From positions 372,001 to 436,000 of the forward strand of contig NZ_LR134525.1 in assembly GCF_900638555.1 (NCBI RefSeq): a stretch of 64,000 bases of DNA. The letters run 5' to 3'. Below are positions 17,063-28,754 of this stretch, piece after piece (positions within the stretch are counted from its first letter, which is position 1; each line of letters opens with the position of its first letter). This DNA is from Neisseria meningitidis. Its GTDB lineage: Bacteria > Pseudomonadota > Gammaproteobacteria > Burkholderiales > Neisseriaceae. Below the pieces are notes generated by a model. The model was not told the DNA's origin. It made no database searches and worked only from the letters and a program-made list of their open reading frames with translations. Position numbers and translations under genes: made by a program.

Positions 17063-19877
17063 CTACGCAATTGCCGCCGCCTTGCGGTACAGCTCGAACA
17101 GGAAGGCGACGCGTTCTGCCTCGTCGTCGGTATTTTTGCCTGTTTTGTAGCCGTAGGCTTTATCGACTGCCTTGTCGAGGGTGGCGTGGGCTTTGTCGAG
17201 GGCGGTATAGCCTGCGTCGGGCGCATAGAGTTCGGCGAGGGTCGGCTCGGGCAAACCGGCTTCCTGCGCTTCTCGGCGGTATTGTCCGCGCGCGTCGAGG
17301 ACGGTTTGGGCGGCGGCTTCGACGGCGGCGCGGAGCGGGTCGGGGCGGTCGTTTTCAGACGGCAACCGGCAGCTTTCGGGGAAGGGGAAGTTGTTGTACA
17401 CGACGGTATTAGAGTAGCGATAATCGCTTTTCAGACGACCTGCAACGGTACGCATAAAGGCGTTGTGCATGGTGGAGCTGAGGATGCCGAAGTGGTAGAG
17501 GGTGGCGTTTGGAAGGATAAATGCCAGATTGCTGACAACTGTTTCAAACGACAGATAACCGATGGGGATGAAACGGCGGCTTTCAGACGACACGCTCGGA
17601 ATAATCAGATAATTGCCGTCTGAAGGCTGGCGGATTTTTTGAAAAAGCCACGGGGTTGCTGCATCTTTTTGAGTTTGTTTGTCGCTGCTGGCTTCGCGCA
17701 TGGTTTTGACCGCCTGAATACGGGCTTGAACTTGGGGCATTTGTTTCAGGTCGTGGTTGCGTTTGACATCGGATACGCCGTGAAACCACAGGCACCAACG
17801 GGTTTTGCCGTTGAGAAACTCATCCGCGCCGATAAAGGGGCGGATGTATTGCTCCGCCAAGGGTTCGGCGGCAATCAGGGCATCTTTTTCGGCGGTTGAA
17901 AGGATAAGGTTGCCGCCTTCGGTCGGTTTGCTTCCGTTGACCATATCAGGTTCGCAATGTATGGGACGGCTGCGCTTGGCGATAATCAAATCGGGCGCAT
18001 CGATCAGATAAGGATTGATGTTGGCTACGGCGTGTTTTTCGGGTTCGCCTTTGATGTCGGGATAGTCGTAGAGGGTTTTTTCAGACGGCATTGGCGGCTT
18101 TTGGCGGAAGCCGACGATGATGCAGTGGACGGCGGCTTTGCCTGCGGCTTGGCTCGTCCATTGGAAGGTGCGGTGGGCAAAGTGGATTTCGATGCCTTGG
18201 TTTAAAAGGCTGCCCCAGAGGATTTCGACCTGCTGGCCTTGGCAGATGGAATTGGTGGAAACAAATGCCGTCTGAACTTGGGGATGCTGCGCCATGATGC
18301 CTGCGGCTTTGACGTACCAGTTGCAGACGTAATCCAACAGGCCGTAGCCTTTGATATGGCCGCAGATGCTTTCGAGGTCGTTTTTCTGCTCTTTGGTTTG
18401 GTAGGTCGAGCCGATAAAGGGGGGGATTGCCGAAGATGTAGTCCGCCGCCTGCCAAGGTGTGCGGAGGCTGTTGGCGTGGATGATTTCGGCGGCGTCTTC
18501 GAGCGGCAGCGTATGGCAGGCGACTTCGCCGTCGAAGCGGATTTGTGTGCGGATGTTGCATTGGTGGTTTTTGAGCCACATGGCGGTGCGGGCGATGAGG
18601 ACGGCAAATTCGTCTATTTCGATGCCGTGAAACTGTTTCAGACGGCATTGGACGGACGGGCTGTCGAACAGGCCGTCTGCTTTGTCTTTGAGGGCTTCGG
18701 CGATGATGTCGTCTTCAAGGGCGCGGATGCGGTCGTAGGCGACGATAAGGAAGTTGCCGCAGCCGCAGGCAGGGTCGAGGAATTGCAGGTTTTGGATTTT
18801 TTGGTAGAAGGCGGCGAGTTTTTTGGCTTTGTCGCGTTTGAGGGCTTTGACGGCTTCAAATTCGGCACGCAGGTTTTCTAAAAAAAGGCCGTTGATGACT
18901 TTGTCGATATTGGCGGCTTCGGTGTAGTGCGCGCCCGCTTCGCGCCGCTCTTGCGCGTCCATGACGGATTGGAAGAGCGTGCCGAAGATTTCTGGACTGA
19001 TGTTGCGCCAGTCGAAATTGCCGCAGTCGATTAAGGCGCGGTGCTGCTTGGCAGTGAAGTCGAAAGTGCGCAGGCGTTCTTTGAAAAGACCGCCGTTGAC
19101 GTATTCGAAACCTTTAAATTTTTCGCTTTGGGTCTTGCTGCGCTTTTGGTCGGGTGTGTTGAGAAATTCAAAGAGTTGATTGAGCTTGTCGCCGAGCGTG
19201 TCGGCTTCTTTGCAGTTTTCTAAAAAGTCTTGGAAAAGGTAGTTGCGCCGGAAAACGGCGCTGTCGTCGGCAAAAAAGAGGAAAAGCAGGCGCGTGATGA
19301 AGAGGCGCAGCTCGTGTTCTTCGTAAATGCCTTCTTCTTTGAGCGCGTCGTGCAGCCTGCCGATGGTCGCCGCCGCTTGAATGTTGGCTTCTTCTTGAAT
19401 TTGGCGGACTTTGGCTTCGATGCCGAACATGAAGTCGAAAACGCCGCGCGTGATGTATTCAGGCAATTCTTCCAAAGGGAACTGCCATTGGTTTTCTGCG
19501 CCTTCTTCAGGTACGCGGCGGTAAAGGTGGAAATGGGCAAAATCGCTGACGGCGTAATATTCGGGCAGCGCGGAGGGCTTGGTGCGCCCGATTTCCTGTA
19601 AATAACGTTCCGCCTGCTCTTTGGCCTTGGTCAGGTTTTTGTTGGCGGATTTGTGTTCGGCAAGGAAGATGCCTTCCCAAAATATATCGACGAATTGGGT
19701 GTTGTCGGCAGGGTCTTTGACGGGGTATTCGAAGTGGGCGACGTTTTTGCGGTCGATGCCGAAAATGGCGAAAAATTCGTTCTAGAAGGTGTCTTTCTCG
19801 CGGCGTTCGTCGGTTTGGTCTTTGTAGTAGGCGGCGAAGTTTTGTGCGGCGGTTTGGAGTTGGAGCAGGGTTTTCAT
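17063..19877 (-). pseudogene. MmeI-like type IIG restriction-modification gene, disrupted
   Basis: Read through its lesions, the product would be about 937 residues. The N-terminus (ATG 19877) has a PD-(D/E)xK-like stretch with EGIFLAEHKSANKNL. A helical region follows, then the adenine-methyltransferase core with SAM motif DPACGCGNFLIVAY and catalytic motif NPPF, and a C-terminal target-recognition part. This order is that of MmeI-family enzymes combining endonuclease and methyltransferase in one chain. Codon 32 is TAG (19782-19784), probably once TGG. A C7 tract (18419-18425) at NPPF shifts the frame; C6 would restore GNPPFIGS. Both lesions abolish a full-length product. Flanking ~110-bp direct repeats suggest mobile ancestry. 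Confidence 0.85.
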
Positions 19878-20183
19878 CGGCTTGGGTTTCTATAACGGGG
19901 ACGGGCGAATTGTATAGTAAATTCAAAGAAAAAAACCCATATCCTTATCTTTGCCCTATTTGCGCTGTTATTTGTGCGAAAGTGGGAATCTGGAAATTTA
20001 ATGTTGCGGCACTGTCCCTAAAAAACCGAAACCGAACAAACCGGATTCCCACCTGCGAGGTAATGACGGGATTTTAGTAACCGTAGGGTGGGCTTTAGCC
20101 CACCAATCAACAATCAAAAATGAAAAAACGGTGGGCTGAAGCCCACCCTACGTAACTAAAAATTACCAACTATGCTTTTTCTT
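19878..20183. repeat. Intergenic repeats after the RM pseudogene
   Basis: No gene is seen. Bases 20043-20152 repeat 16837-16948: a degenerate dRS3, then GGTGGGCT palindromes at 20087-20104 and 20130-20147. The stretch 19910-20000 is AT-rich and unremarkable. Confidence 0.75.
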
Positions 20184-20915
20184 TTATTCCTTCCAAACAT
20201 GACCATCTATGAGGCGAACTTTGTTGCAATAGATATTTGCTAGAGATTGAGCAGCGGATAGTACTTCTATCTCAAGACAATTCCATTCATATCCTTTTTC
20301 TAATGGTAAAACTACTAAAATAGTATCATGTTCTTCACTAAGAGATAATTTATCTTCATTATATGGATTACCGAGTTTTAAAAAATTTGCTGCTTTTTCT
20401 ATAGCAACTTGCCAAGTTTTATATTTATCGTAATTTTTATCAAAATGTACTCCTCCTTGTTTATTGGATAAAAAAGTAATTATCTGATTCATATTAAAAA
20501 TATTTCCATTATGGAAAACTCGTTTTAAAGTTAAAAATTTTTCAGCAGGACATAAAATTATATTTGGTTCAGCATAGATTATTGGTTCACCAGAAAATTC
20601 TTGTGATGAATGATATATAGAGCTAATAAATTCTCCGCCTAAATAAACTCCACCAGCCATATAAAAATTAACTTTATTCTCTAAGGTTGACAATTTTTCA
20701 AATACCAAACTTGTATCAAGGATGGGCAATTCTATAGTTAAACCTATTTCTTTTGCGAGAATATTTAATTGTTTGTCAATTAACCATCGACGGACAATAG
20801 GAGTTGCAATGCTACGTACATATCTTGGAGGAAGAGCATCTGCACAAATTAGTGTTTCTGTTAAAGTTGATATATCCTCTTCTAAAAGTTTTTGTAACTC
20901 TGTTTTAGTATTCAT
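20184..20915 (-). CDS. AT-rich hypothetical protein, probably acquired
   Basis: The product of about 243 residues starts MNTKTELQKLLEEDISTLTE and shows no signal peptide or clear membrane helix. I do not recognise the family. Base composition is strikingly AT-rich compared with all neighbours, and no DUS lies within it, which suggests recent acquisition. An ATG at 20948 would add 11 residues (MFKWLIFWIVR), but that stretch overlaps the alaS terminator hairpin, so the ATG at 20915 with GGATTG upstream is preferred. It sits between the restriction-modification pseudogene and alaS and may belong to the same acquired segment. Confidence 0.65.
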   Translation of the reverse strand: MNTKTELQKLLEEDISTLTETLICADALPPRYVRSIATPIVRRWLIDKQLNILAKEIGLTIELPILDTSLVFEKLSTLENKVNFYMAGGVYLGGEFISSIYHSSQEFSGEPIIYAEPNIILCPAEKFLTLKRVFHNGNIFNMNQIITFLSNKQGGVHFDKNYDKYKTWQVAIEKAANFLKLGNPYNEDKLSLSEEHDTILVVLPLEKGYEWNCLEIEVLSAAQSLANIYCNKVRLIDGHVWKE

Positions 20916-20934
20916 TCTAACAATCCAAAATATA

Positions 20935-20961
20935 AGCCATTTGAACAAGACTCAAATGGCT
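20935..20961 (-). terminator. Terminator of alaS
   Basis: AGCCATTTGA (20935-20944) and TCAAATGGCT (20952-20961) form a perfect 10-bp stem with a 7-base loop, just past the alaS stop codon. The minus-strand transcript continues UAUAUUUU. Confidence 0.75.
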
Positions 20962-20976
20962 TATTAAGATTTAAAT

Positions 20977-23687
<2,711 letters not shown>

Positions 23688-23762
23688 CTATGGAAGCGGC
23701 GGTTTTCGGAAGAGTGTGGCGGGATTTTGAATGCCGTCTGAAGCCCTGTTGCCAATATCGGC

Positions 23763-23768
23763 TATAAT
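23763..23768 (+). promoter_or_regulatory. Possible -10 box of the potD-type gene
   Basis: TATAAT lies 37 bases before the ATG at 23805. No -35 with correct spacing is visible, so it is only suggestive. Confidence 0.35.
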
Positions 23769-23804
23769 GGCCGCTTTCTCCAACCCGATATGCAAGGAAT
23801 GATA

Positions 23805-24935
23805 ATGACCAAACATCTGCCCCTGGCCGTCCTGACTGCTTTGCTGCTTGCAGCGTGCGGCGGTTCGGACAAACCGCCTGCCGAAAAACCGGCGCCGGCG
23901 GAAAACCGAAACGTATTGAAAATTTACAACTGGTCGGAATACGTCGATCCGGAAACCGTTGCCGATTTTGAAAAGAAAAACGGCATCAAGGTTACTTATG
24001 ATGTGTACGACAGCGATGAAACGCTGGAAAGCAAGGTGCTGACCGGAAAATCTGGTTACGACATTGTCGCGCCGTCCAATGCGTTTGTGGGCAGGCAGAT
24101 TAAGGCAGGTGCGTATCAGAAAATCGATAAGTCGCTGATTCCCAATTATAAACACCTCAACCCCGAAATGATGAGGCTGATGGACGGGGTCGATCCCGGC
24201 CACGAATACGCCGTGCCGTTTTATTGGGGGACAAATACCTTCGCCATCAATACCGAACGCGTGAAAAAGGCTTTGGGTACGGACAAGCTGCCGGACAACC
24301 AGTGGGATTTGGTGTTCGACCCCGAATACACGTCCAAACTCAAGCAATGCGGCATCAGCTATTTGGACAGCGCGGCGGAAATCTATCCTATGGTGTTGAA
24401 CTATTTGGGTAAAAACCCGAACAGCAGCAATACGGAAGACATCAGGGAGGCAACCGCCCTACTCAAGAAAAACCGCCCCAATATCAAACGCTTTACTTCG
24501 TCCGGCTTTATCGATGATTTGGCGCGCGGCGATACCTGCGTAACAATCGGTTTCGGCGGCGATTTGAACATCGCCAAACGCCGTGCCGAAGAAGCGGGCG
24601 GCAAGGAAAAAATCCGCGTGATGATGCCCAAAGAGGGCGTGGGGATTTGGGTGGATTCTTTCGTGATTCCGAAAGATGCGAAAAACGTCGCCAACGCGCA
24701 CAAATACATCAACGACTTCCTCGACCCGGAAGTGTCGGCGAAAAACGGCAATTTCGTTACTTACGCGCCTTCGAGCAAGCCTGCGCGTGAGCTGATGGAA
24801 GACGAATTTAAAAACGACAATACGATTTTCCCAACCGAGGAGGATTTGAAAAACAGCTTTATCATGGTGCCTATCCAGCCGGCGGCATTGAAGTTTATGG
24901 TGCGCCAGTGGCAGGATGTGAAGGCGGGGAAATAA
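23805..24935 (+). CDS. potD-like: Spermidine/putrescine-binding lipoprotein (PotD/PotF family)
   Basis: This periplasmic polyamine-binding subunit of an ABC importer has 376 residues. The signal peptide MTKHLPLAVLTALLLAAC has lipobox LAAC. The mature part has the family motifs VLKIYNWSEYVDPETV, DIVAPSNAFVGRQI, VPFYWGTNTFAIN and MPKEGVGIWVDSFVIP. The ATG at 23805 has AAGGA upstream; an ATG 15 bases earlier is less likely. No potABC genes are adjacent, so this is an orphan binding protein, and neisseriae carry several such paralogues. Exact polyamine preference is not readable from the sequence. Confidence 0.9.
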   Translation: MTKHLPLAVLTALLLAACGGSDKPPAEKPAPAENRNVLKIYNWSEYVDPETVADFEKKNGIKVTYDVYDSDETLESKVLTGKSGYDIVAPSNAFVGRQIKAGAYQKIDKSLIPNYKHLNPEMMRLMDGVDPGHEYAVPFYWGTNTFAINTERVKKALGTDKLPDNQWDLVFDPEYTSKLKQCGISYLDSAAEIYPMVLNYLGKNPNSSNTEDIREATALLKKNRPNIKRFTSSGFIDDLARGDTCVTIGFGGDLNIAKRRAEEAGGKEKIRVMMPKEGVGIWVDSFVIPKDAKNVANAHKYINDFLDPEVSAKNGNFVTYAPSSKPARELMEDEFKNDNTIFPTEEDLKNSFIMVPIQPAALKFMVRQWQDVKAGK

Positions 24936-24943
24936 AGCCCGAT

Positions 24944-24972
24944 ATGCCGTCTGAAGGATGTTCGGACGGCAT
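24944..24972. terminator. Bidirectional DUS-pair terminator
   Basis: ATGCCGTCTGAA and TTCGGACGGCAT (one G-U pair) form a stem followed by T6, between the convergent potD-type and EamA genes. Confidence 0.75.
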
Positions 24973-24975
24973 TTT

Positions 24976-25878
24976 TTATCTTTGGCGGAACAGGGATTGC
25001 AGCCGCTGTTTGAAGGCAGTGGGGCGGATGCTGCTCAAAATACCGCTGAGGATGATGATGCACATACCGAGTATTTCCTGCCAGAAAAGCTCTTCGGCCA
25101 GAAAAAATGCGGCAGACAGAGCGGAAAAAACGACGGTCATATAGGAAAGCGAGGCAACCGTGAATTTGTCGCCGACTTTGTAGGCGCGCGTCATCGACAG
25201 TTGGGCAATCAGCGCGGACACGCCGATGCACGACAGATAAACTGCCGATGGAAAGGACAGGGTGTGCCAGCCGGTCAGCGTCGCCCAAACCGATGACATC
25301 GCCACACCTGTCACGGAAAGGTAAAACACGACGCGCCAGCCGGGTTCGCCCGCCAAAGACAGTTCGCGCACTTTCAAATACGCCCAGCCGGACATCGCGC
25401 CGCCCGCCAGCCCGGCGAGTGCCGCCGTTTCCTGACCGCTGCGGAACGAGGGATTAAGCAGCAATACCACGCCGGCAAAACCAAGGAGCAGCACCGCCTG
25501 CGTGTAAACGGAAATCCGTTCTTTCAAAATCAGGAAGGAAAATACCGCCAAAAAAATCGACGAGGTGTAACTCAGGGTAACGCCGGTGGCCAAAGGCAGA
25601 TGCGTTACCGCGTAAAACAGCAGCAGCATCGCCCCCGTCCCGACCATACTGCGGTTTAAGTGGTTTTTCCAATGGGGCGTGCGGAAGGTGTCCCGACGCA
25701 ATACGGCGGCAGCCCCGAGCGCAACGGTTGAAAACAGCATGCGCCAAAAGACCAATTCGCCGCTGCCGAGGGCAAATTTTGCCGATGCCTCTTTAATCAA
25801 TACGTTCATAATGGTAAAGCAGGCCGCCGCCACCAGCATCCAGCCCGATCCTAAAATGTCTTTTTTTGCGGTATCCAT
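24976..25878 (-). CDS. EamA/DMT family inner-membrane transporter
   Basis: The 300-residue protein has about ten transmembrane helices arranged as two EamA repeats of five (about 10-140 and 150-290). The first begins GWMLVAAACFTIMNVLIKEA. Typical motifs include LPLATGVTLSYTSSIFLAVFS and the second-repeat counterpart SLSYMTVVFSALSAAFFLAE. The family exports or imports small metabolites, nucleotides or drugs; the substrate is unknown here. The gene is convergent with the potD-type gene. Confidence 0.85.
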   Translation of the reverse strand: MDTAKKDILGSGWMLVAAACFTIMNVLIKEASAKFALGSGELVFWRMLFSTVALGAAAVLRRDTFRTPHWKNHLNRSMVGTGAMLLLFYAVTHLPLATGVTLSYTSSIFLAVFSFLILKERISVYTQAVLLLGFAGVVLLLNPSFRSGQETAALAGLAGGAMSGWAYLKVRELSLAGEPGWRVVFYLSVTGVAMSSVWATLTGWHTLSFPSAVYLSCIGVSALIAQLSMTRAYKVGDKFTVASLSYMTVVFSALSAAFFLAEELFWQEILGMCIIILSGILSSIRPTAFKQRLQSLFRQR

Positions 25879-25988
25879 AAACGGTCGTTGCGATAAGGAC
25901 GGTCGGATTGTAAACCTTGCGGCAAGGCTTGTGGAATGTGTTTTTGCCTGCTTCTGATGCCGAAATTTTATTTTTCTTGCCGAACAAT

Positions 25989-26018
25989 TTGTTTTCTCAA
26001 GGCAAACTTGATTATAAT
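25989..26018 (+). promoter_or_regulatory. Sigma-70-type promoter of the lipoprotein gene
   Basis: TTGTTT (25989-25994) and TATAAT (26013-26018) are 18 bases apart. The -10 ends 6 bases before the ATG at 26025, so either the transcript is nearly leaderless or translation starts later than assumed. Confidence 0.4.
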
Positions 26019-26024
26019 GGGGGC

Positions 26025-26513
26025 ATGAAAAAATACCTTATCCCTCTTTCCATTGTGGCAGTTCTTTCCGGCTGCCAGTCTATTTATGTGCCCACATTGA
26101 CGGAAATCCCCGTGAATCCTATCAATACCGTCAAAACGGAAGCACCTGCAAAAGGTTTCCGCCTTGCCTCTTCGCATTGGACGGATGTTGCCAAAATCAG
26201 CGATGAAGCGACGCGCTTGGGCTATCAGGTGGGTATCGGTAAAATGACCAAGGTTCAGGCGGCGCAATATCTGAACAACTTCAGAAAACGCCTGGTCGGA
26301 CGCAATGCCGTCGATGACAGTATGTATGAAATCTACCTGCGTTCGGCGATAGACAGCCAGCGGGGCGCAATCAATACGGAACAGTCCAAGCTGTATATCC
26401 AGAATGCCTTGCGCGGCTGGCAGCAGCGTTGGAAAAATATGGATGTCAAACCCAACAACCCCGCATTTACCAACTTTTTGATGGAAGTGATGAAGATGCA
26501 GCCCTTGAAATGA
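26025..26513 (+). CDS. Small lipoprotein of unknown function
   Basis: The 162-residue product starts MKKYLIPLSIVAVLSGCQS, a signal peptide with lipobox LSGC. The mature part is mostly helical and basic, ending FLMEVMKMQPLK. No Asp follows the acylated Cys, so outer-membrane sorting is plausible. Family is not recognised. The gene stands alone, convergent with the AraC-type gene and sharing a terminator with it. Confidence 0.8.
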   Translation: MKKYLIPLSIVAVLSGCQSIYVPTLTEIPVNPINTVKTEAPAKGFRLASSHWTDVAKISDEATRLGYQVGIGKMTKVQAAQYLNNFRKRLVGRNAVDDSMYEIYLRSAIDSQRGAINTEQSKLYIQNALRGWQQRWKNMDVKPNNPAFTNFLMEVMKMQPLK

Positions 26514-26520
26514 CGCGGTA

Positions 26521-26560
26521 CGCAAATGCCGTCTGAAAGCCTTTTCAGACGGCATTTGCG
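26521..26560. terminator. Bidirectional DUS-pair terminator, 18-bp arms
   Basis: CGCAAATGCCGTCTGAAA and its exact complement are separated by 4 bases, between convergent genes at 26513 and 26575. Confidence 0.85.
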
Positions 26561-26574
26561 TTTGAAGCCCCGAT

Positions 26575-27480
26575 TTATTTTTGCCCGCCTTCTTTCCGGT
26601 ATTGACCCGGCGAAACGTGATATTGCCGTTTGAACGCCTTGCCGAAGTGCGTTTCCGACTGAAAGCCTACCGACAGTGCGACCGACAAAACCGAATCCGG
26701 GTTTTTTTTCAGCAGCAACGCGCCTTTTTGCAGGCGGATATGGTTCACAAAGGCGTGCGGGCTGAGTCCGACCCGGCTTTTGAAACGGCGCATCAGTTGC
26801 GCGCGCGACATATTGGCAGCCGCCACCATTTTGTCGACATTCCATTCGTCTTCCGGTTTGTCTATCACCTTTTGGATTAAATGTCCCAAACGTTTGTCCT
26901 GCCAACCTTTCAATACGCCCGAGAGTTCGACATCCTTATCCTGTTCGAGATAGGCGCGCAGGATAAGCACCAGCAGGACGGACGACAATGCGTTGACCAT
27001 GGAAACCGTCCCCGTCAAAGGTTTTTTGCTTTCCAGTTGCAGCATTGAAACCACATACTGTAAACTCGGATGGGCAATGTTCAGAAAAACGGTTTCAGGC
27101 AGCCCGTTCATCAAATCGGCGTGGGTGTCGTAGCGGAAACGGGCGCAAAACAGGCTCATATCCTGTCCGTTGCCGCACTGCTTGACCGTAAACGCACCGT
27201 GCTGCCGCATATCCGGTTGTAAACTTTCTCCGCATTTTCCGTCGTGGCTCAACACATGACCCAAGCCGCGCGGGAAAAATACAATATCCCCTGTACTGAC
27301 CGGACGCGGGGAAGTTTCGCCGTCGATGCAGAGATAGCCGCTGCCCGATGTAACAATGTGTACCAATCCTTCGCGTTGCAAGGTTTCATGCCGTACCGAC
27401 CATTGTCCGCCCAAAAGGCACTGCACATCCACACTGCCCGTCAATTGGGCGAAATCGACCAGTTTGTCCAGAATGTCCAT
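26575..27480 (-). CDS. mtrA: AraC-family regulator, probably MtrA
   Basis: This 301-residue AraC/XylS regulator has an N-terminal cupin-like sensing domain (about 1-190, AraC-binding type, with GETSPRPVSTGDIVFFPRG) and two C-terminal helix-turn-helix motifs (about 200-298, VDKMVAAANMSRAQLMRRF and VALSVGFQSETHFGKAFKR). Length and sequence fit MtrA, the activator of the mtrCDE multidrug efflux operon that responds to hydrophobic agents. The family assignment is firm, the MtrA name less so. The ATG at 27480 has AAAGA upstream. The gene is divergent from an AhpD-like gene, with 128 bases between them. Confidence 0.8.
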   Translation of the reverse strand: MDILDKLVDFAQLTGSVDVQCLLGGQWSVRHETLQREGLVHIVTSGSGYLCIDGETSPRPVSTGDIVFFPRGLGHVLSHDGKCGESLQPDMRQHGAFTVKQCGNGQDMSLFCARFRYDTHADLMNGLPETVFLNIAHPSLQYVVSMLQLESKKPLTGTVSMVNALSSVLLVLILRAYLEQDKDVELSGVLKGWQDKRLGHLIQKVIDKPEDEWNVDKMVAAANMSRAQLMRRFKSRVGLSPHAFVNHIRLQKGALLLKKNPDSVLSVALSVGFQSETHFGKAFKRQYHVSPGQYRKEGGQK

Positions 27481-27608
27481 AAATCTTTTTGAACCATAAA
27501 ATGAGATGATTAAACGAGAAACACAACTGAATAATTGCAATAATACGCACATCGAAAACAGATACGCAAGCGCGTATCAGGGTTAAACGCAAGAGAAAGG
27601 AAAAGAAA

Positions 27609-27944
27609 ATGTTTAAAGATTGGAAAGAACATACCGCATTGGTTAAAAAATCGTTCGGCGAGCTGGGTAAGGCGCATCCTAAAATGCTGCAGGCCTACGG
27701 CGCATTGGAACAGGCCGCCGCCGCCGAAGCACTTGATGCCAAAACGCGCGAACTGATTGCCATCGCCGTTGCCATTACCACTCGTTGCGAGAGCTGCATC
27801 AGCGTTCACGCCGCCGCTGCCGCCAAAGCCGGTGCGACCGACAGCGAAATCGCAGGCGCATTGGCAACCGCCATCGCCCTGAATGCCGGTGCCGCTTACA
27901 CTTACGCCCTGCGTGCATTGGAAGCGGTTGAAACGCAAAAATAA
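27609..27944 (+). CDS. AhpD-like carboxymuconolactone decarboxylase family protein
   Basis: The 111-residue all-helical protein has the AhpD signature E-x11-C-x2-C-x3-H: Glu48, Cys60, Cys63 and His67 (TTRCESCISVH). This redox motif is used by alkylhydroperoxidase-type reductases to relay electrons to peroxide. It is cytoplasmic and probably oligomeric. The start has AGAAAGGAAAAG upstream. Placement divergent from a likely MtrA gene suggests possible shared control, but this is inference. Confidence 0.85.
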   Translation: MFKDWKEHTALVKKSFGELGKAHPKMLQAYGALEQAAAAEALDAKTRELIAIAVAITTRCESCISVHAAAAAKAGATDSEIAGALATAIALNAGAAYTYALRALEAVETQK

Positions 27945-27960
27945 TCCGTTTCGGATAAGA

Positions 27961-27994
27961 AATGCCGTCTGAAAATATTTCAGACGGCATTTTG
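27961..27994 (+). terminator. DUS-pair terminator
   Basis: AATGCCGTCTGAAA and TTTCAGACGGCATT form a stem with a very short loop, followed by TT, 16 bases after the AhpD-like gene. Confidence 0.8.
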
Positions 27995-28072
27995 TCTGTT
28001 ATGCTTCCCAATACTGTAAACAATATATTAAGCCGCTTATTTCAGACGGCATTTGAGAAACAAGGGGTAAGC

Positions 28073-28528
28073 GTGAAATATAGTGGATTAAATTTAAATC
28101 AGGACAAGGCGACGAAGCCGCAGACAGTACAAATAGTACGGCAAGGCGAGGCAACGCTGTACTGGTTTAAATTTAATCCACTATATTATCGCTGGGTATG
28201 GTTTGCCGCCATAAGCTGTCTGCTGTTGTCCGCCGTTTTTATTGCACCTTACCTGACGGCATTTCACGAACAAGAAAAAACATTCGAATATGCGGAATTG
28301 ACCGTTACCGCCCCCAACCGCAGCGGACGGGCAATCAAACTGGATGCAGACGGGCAGCATTACCGGCTTTCCTGCTATGGGTTCGACAGTTTGTGCACAG
28401 GCGGCAATATCGGCAGAACCATCAGGGCGGAGCAGGTTAGAGCCGTTTTAAGCGAAACCGTCGGCAAAGGTTTTTTAAACGGCGTTCTGTTGGAATACCG
28501 CAACAGTGGCAGTGTCTATAAGCAATAA
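28073..28528 (+). CDS. Membrane protein with an in-frame Correia insertion near its start
   Basis: From the GTG at 28073 (AAGGGGTAAGC upstream) the product has 151 residues. Codons 3-37 are the Correia element itself. Without it the start would read VKYYRWVWFAAISCLLLSAVF, with a transmembrane helix directly at the N-terminus. After the helix comes a soluble part, TFEYAELTVTAPNRSGRAIKLDADGQHYRLSCYG and so on. The family is unknown. The frame ends at LEYRNSGSVYKQ, and a frameshift near 28515 may have removed a C-terminal helix encoded just downstream. Confidence 0.65.
   Translation: MKYSGLNLNQDKATKPQTVQIVRQGEATLYWFKFNPLYYRWVWFAAISCLLLSAVFIAPYLTAFHEQEKTFEYAELTVTAPNRSGRAIKLDADGQHYRLSCYGFDSLCTGGNIGRTIRAEQVRAVLSETVGKGFLNGVLLEYRNSGSVYKQ
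28079..28185. repeat. Correia element (107 bp) inside a coding region
   Basis: TATAGTGGATTAAATTTAAA and its complement bound the element. Removing it with one TA copy takes out 105 bases, exactly 35 codons. Confidence 0.92.
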
Positions 28529-28649
28529 AGATTTTGCCCGCACGGAAGACCGCCTTGTCGAAGTGTTGGCACAACCTGCCGTTTTCTGCCTGAAACTGGG
28601 TATTTTGCTTTTATTGCCCGCCATTTTCCTGCGTTTGAAAAGAATGTGA
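28512..28649 (+). CDS. Possible frameshifted C-terminus of the preceding membrane protein
   Basis: A 45-residue frame (VSISNKDFARTEDRLVEVLA...) overlaps the end of the gene at 28073 and ends with a hydrophobic helix, AVFCLKLGILLLLPAIFLRL, and LKRM. It lacks its own ribosome binding site. Losing one base near 28518 would fuse it to the upstream frame, giving a protein with one helix at each end. It could also be chance. Confidence 0.35.
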   Translation: MSISNKDFARTEDRLVEVLAQPAVFCLKLGILLLLPAIFLRLKRM

Positions 28650-28754
28650 AAACAGATTGGCGGGGCGGGGGAATGCCCATGCAGCAATTTTACGTTTTGG
28701 GTTATGAGGATAACCGTTATAATCACAACTTTACAGTCTGCACAGAGAAAACCG

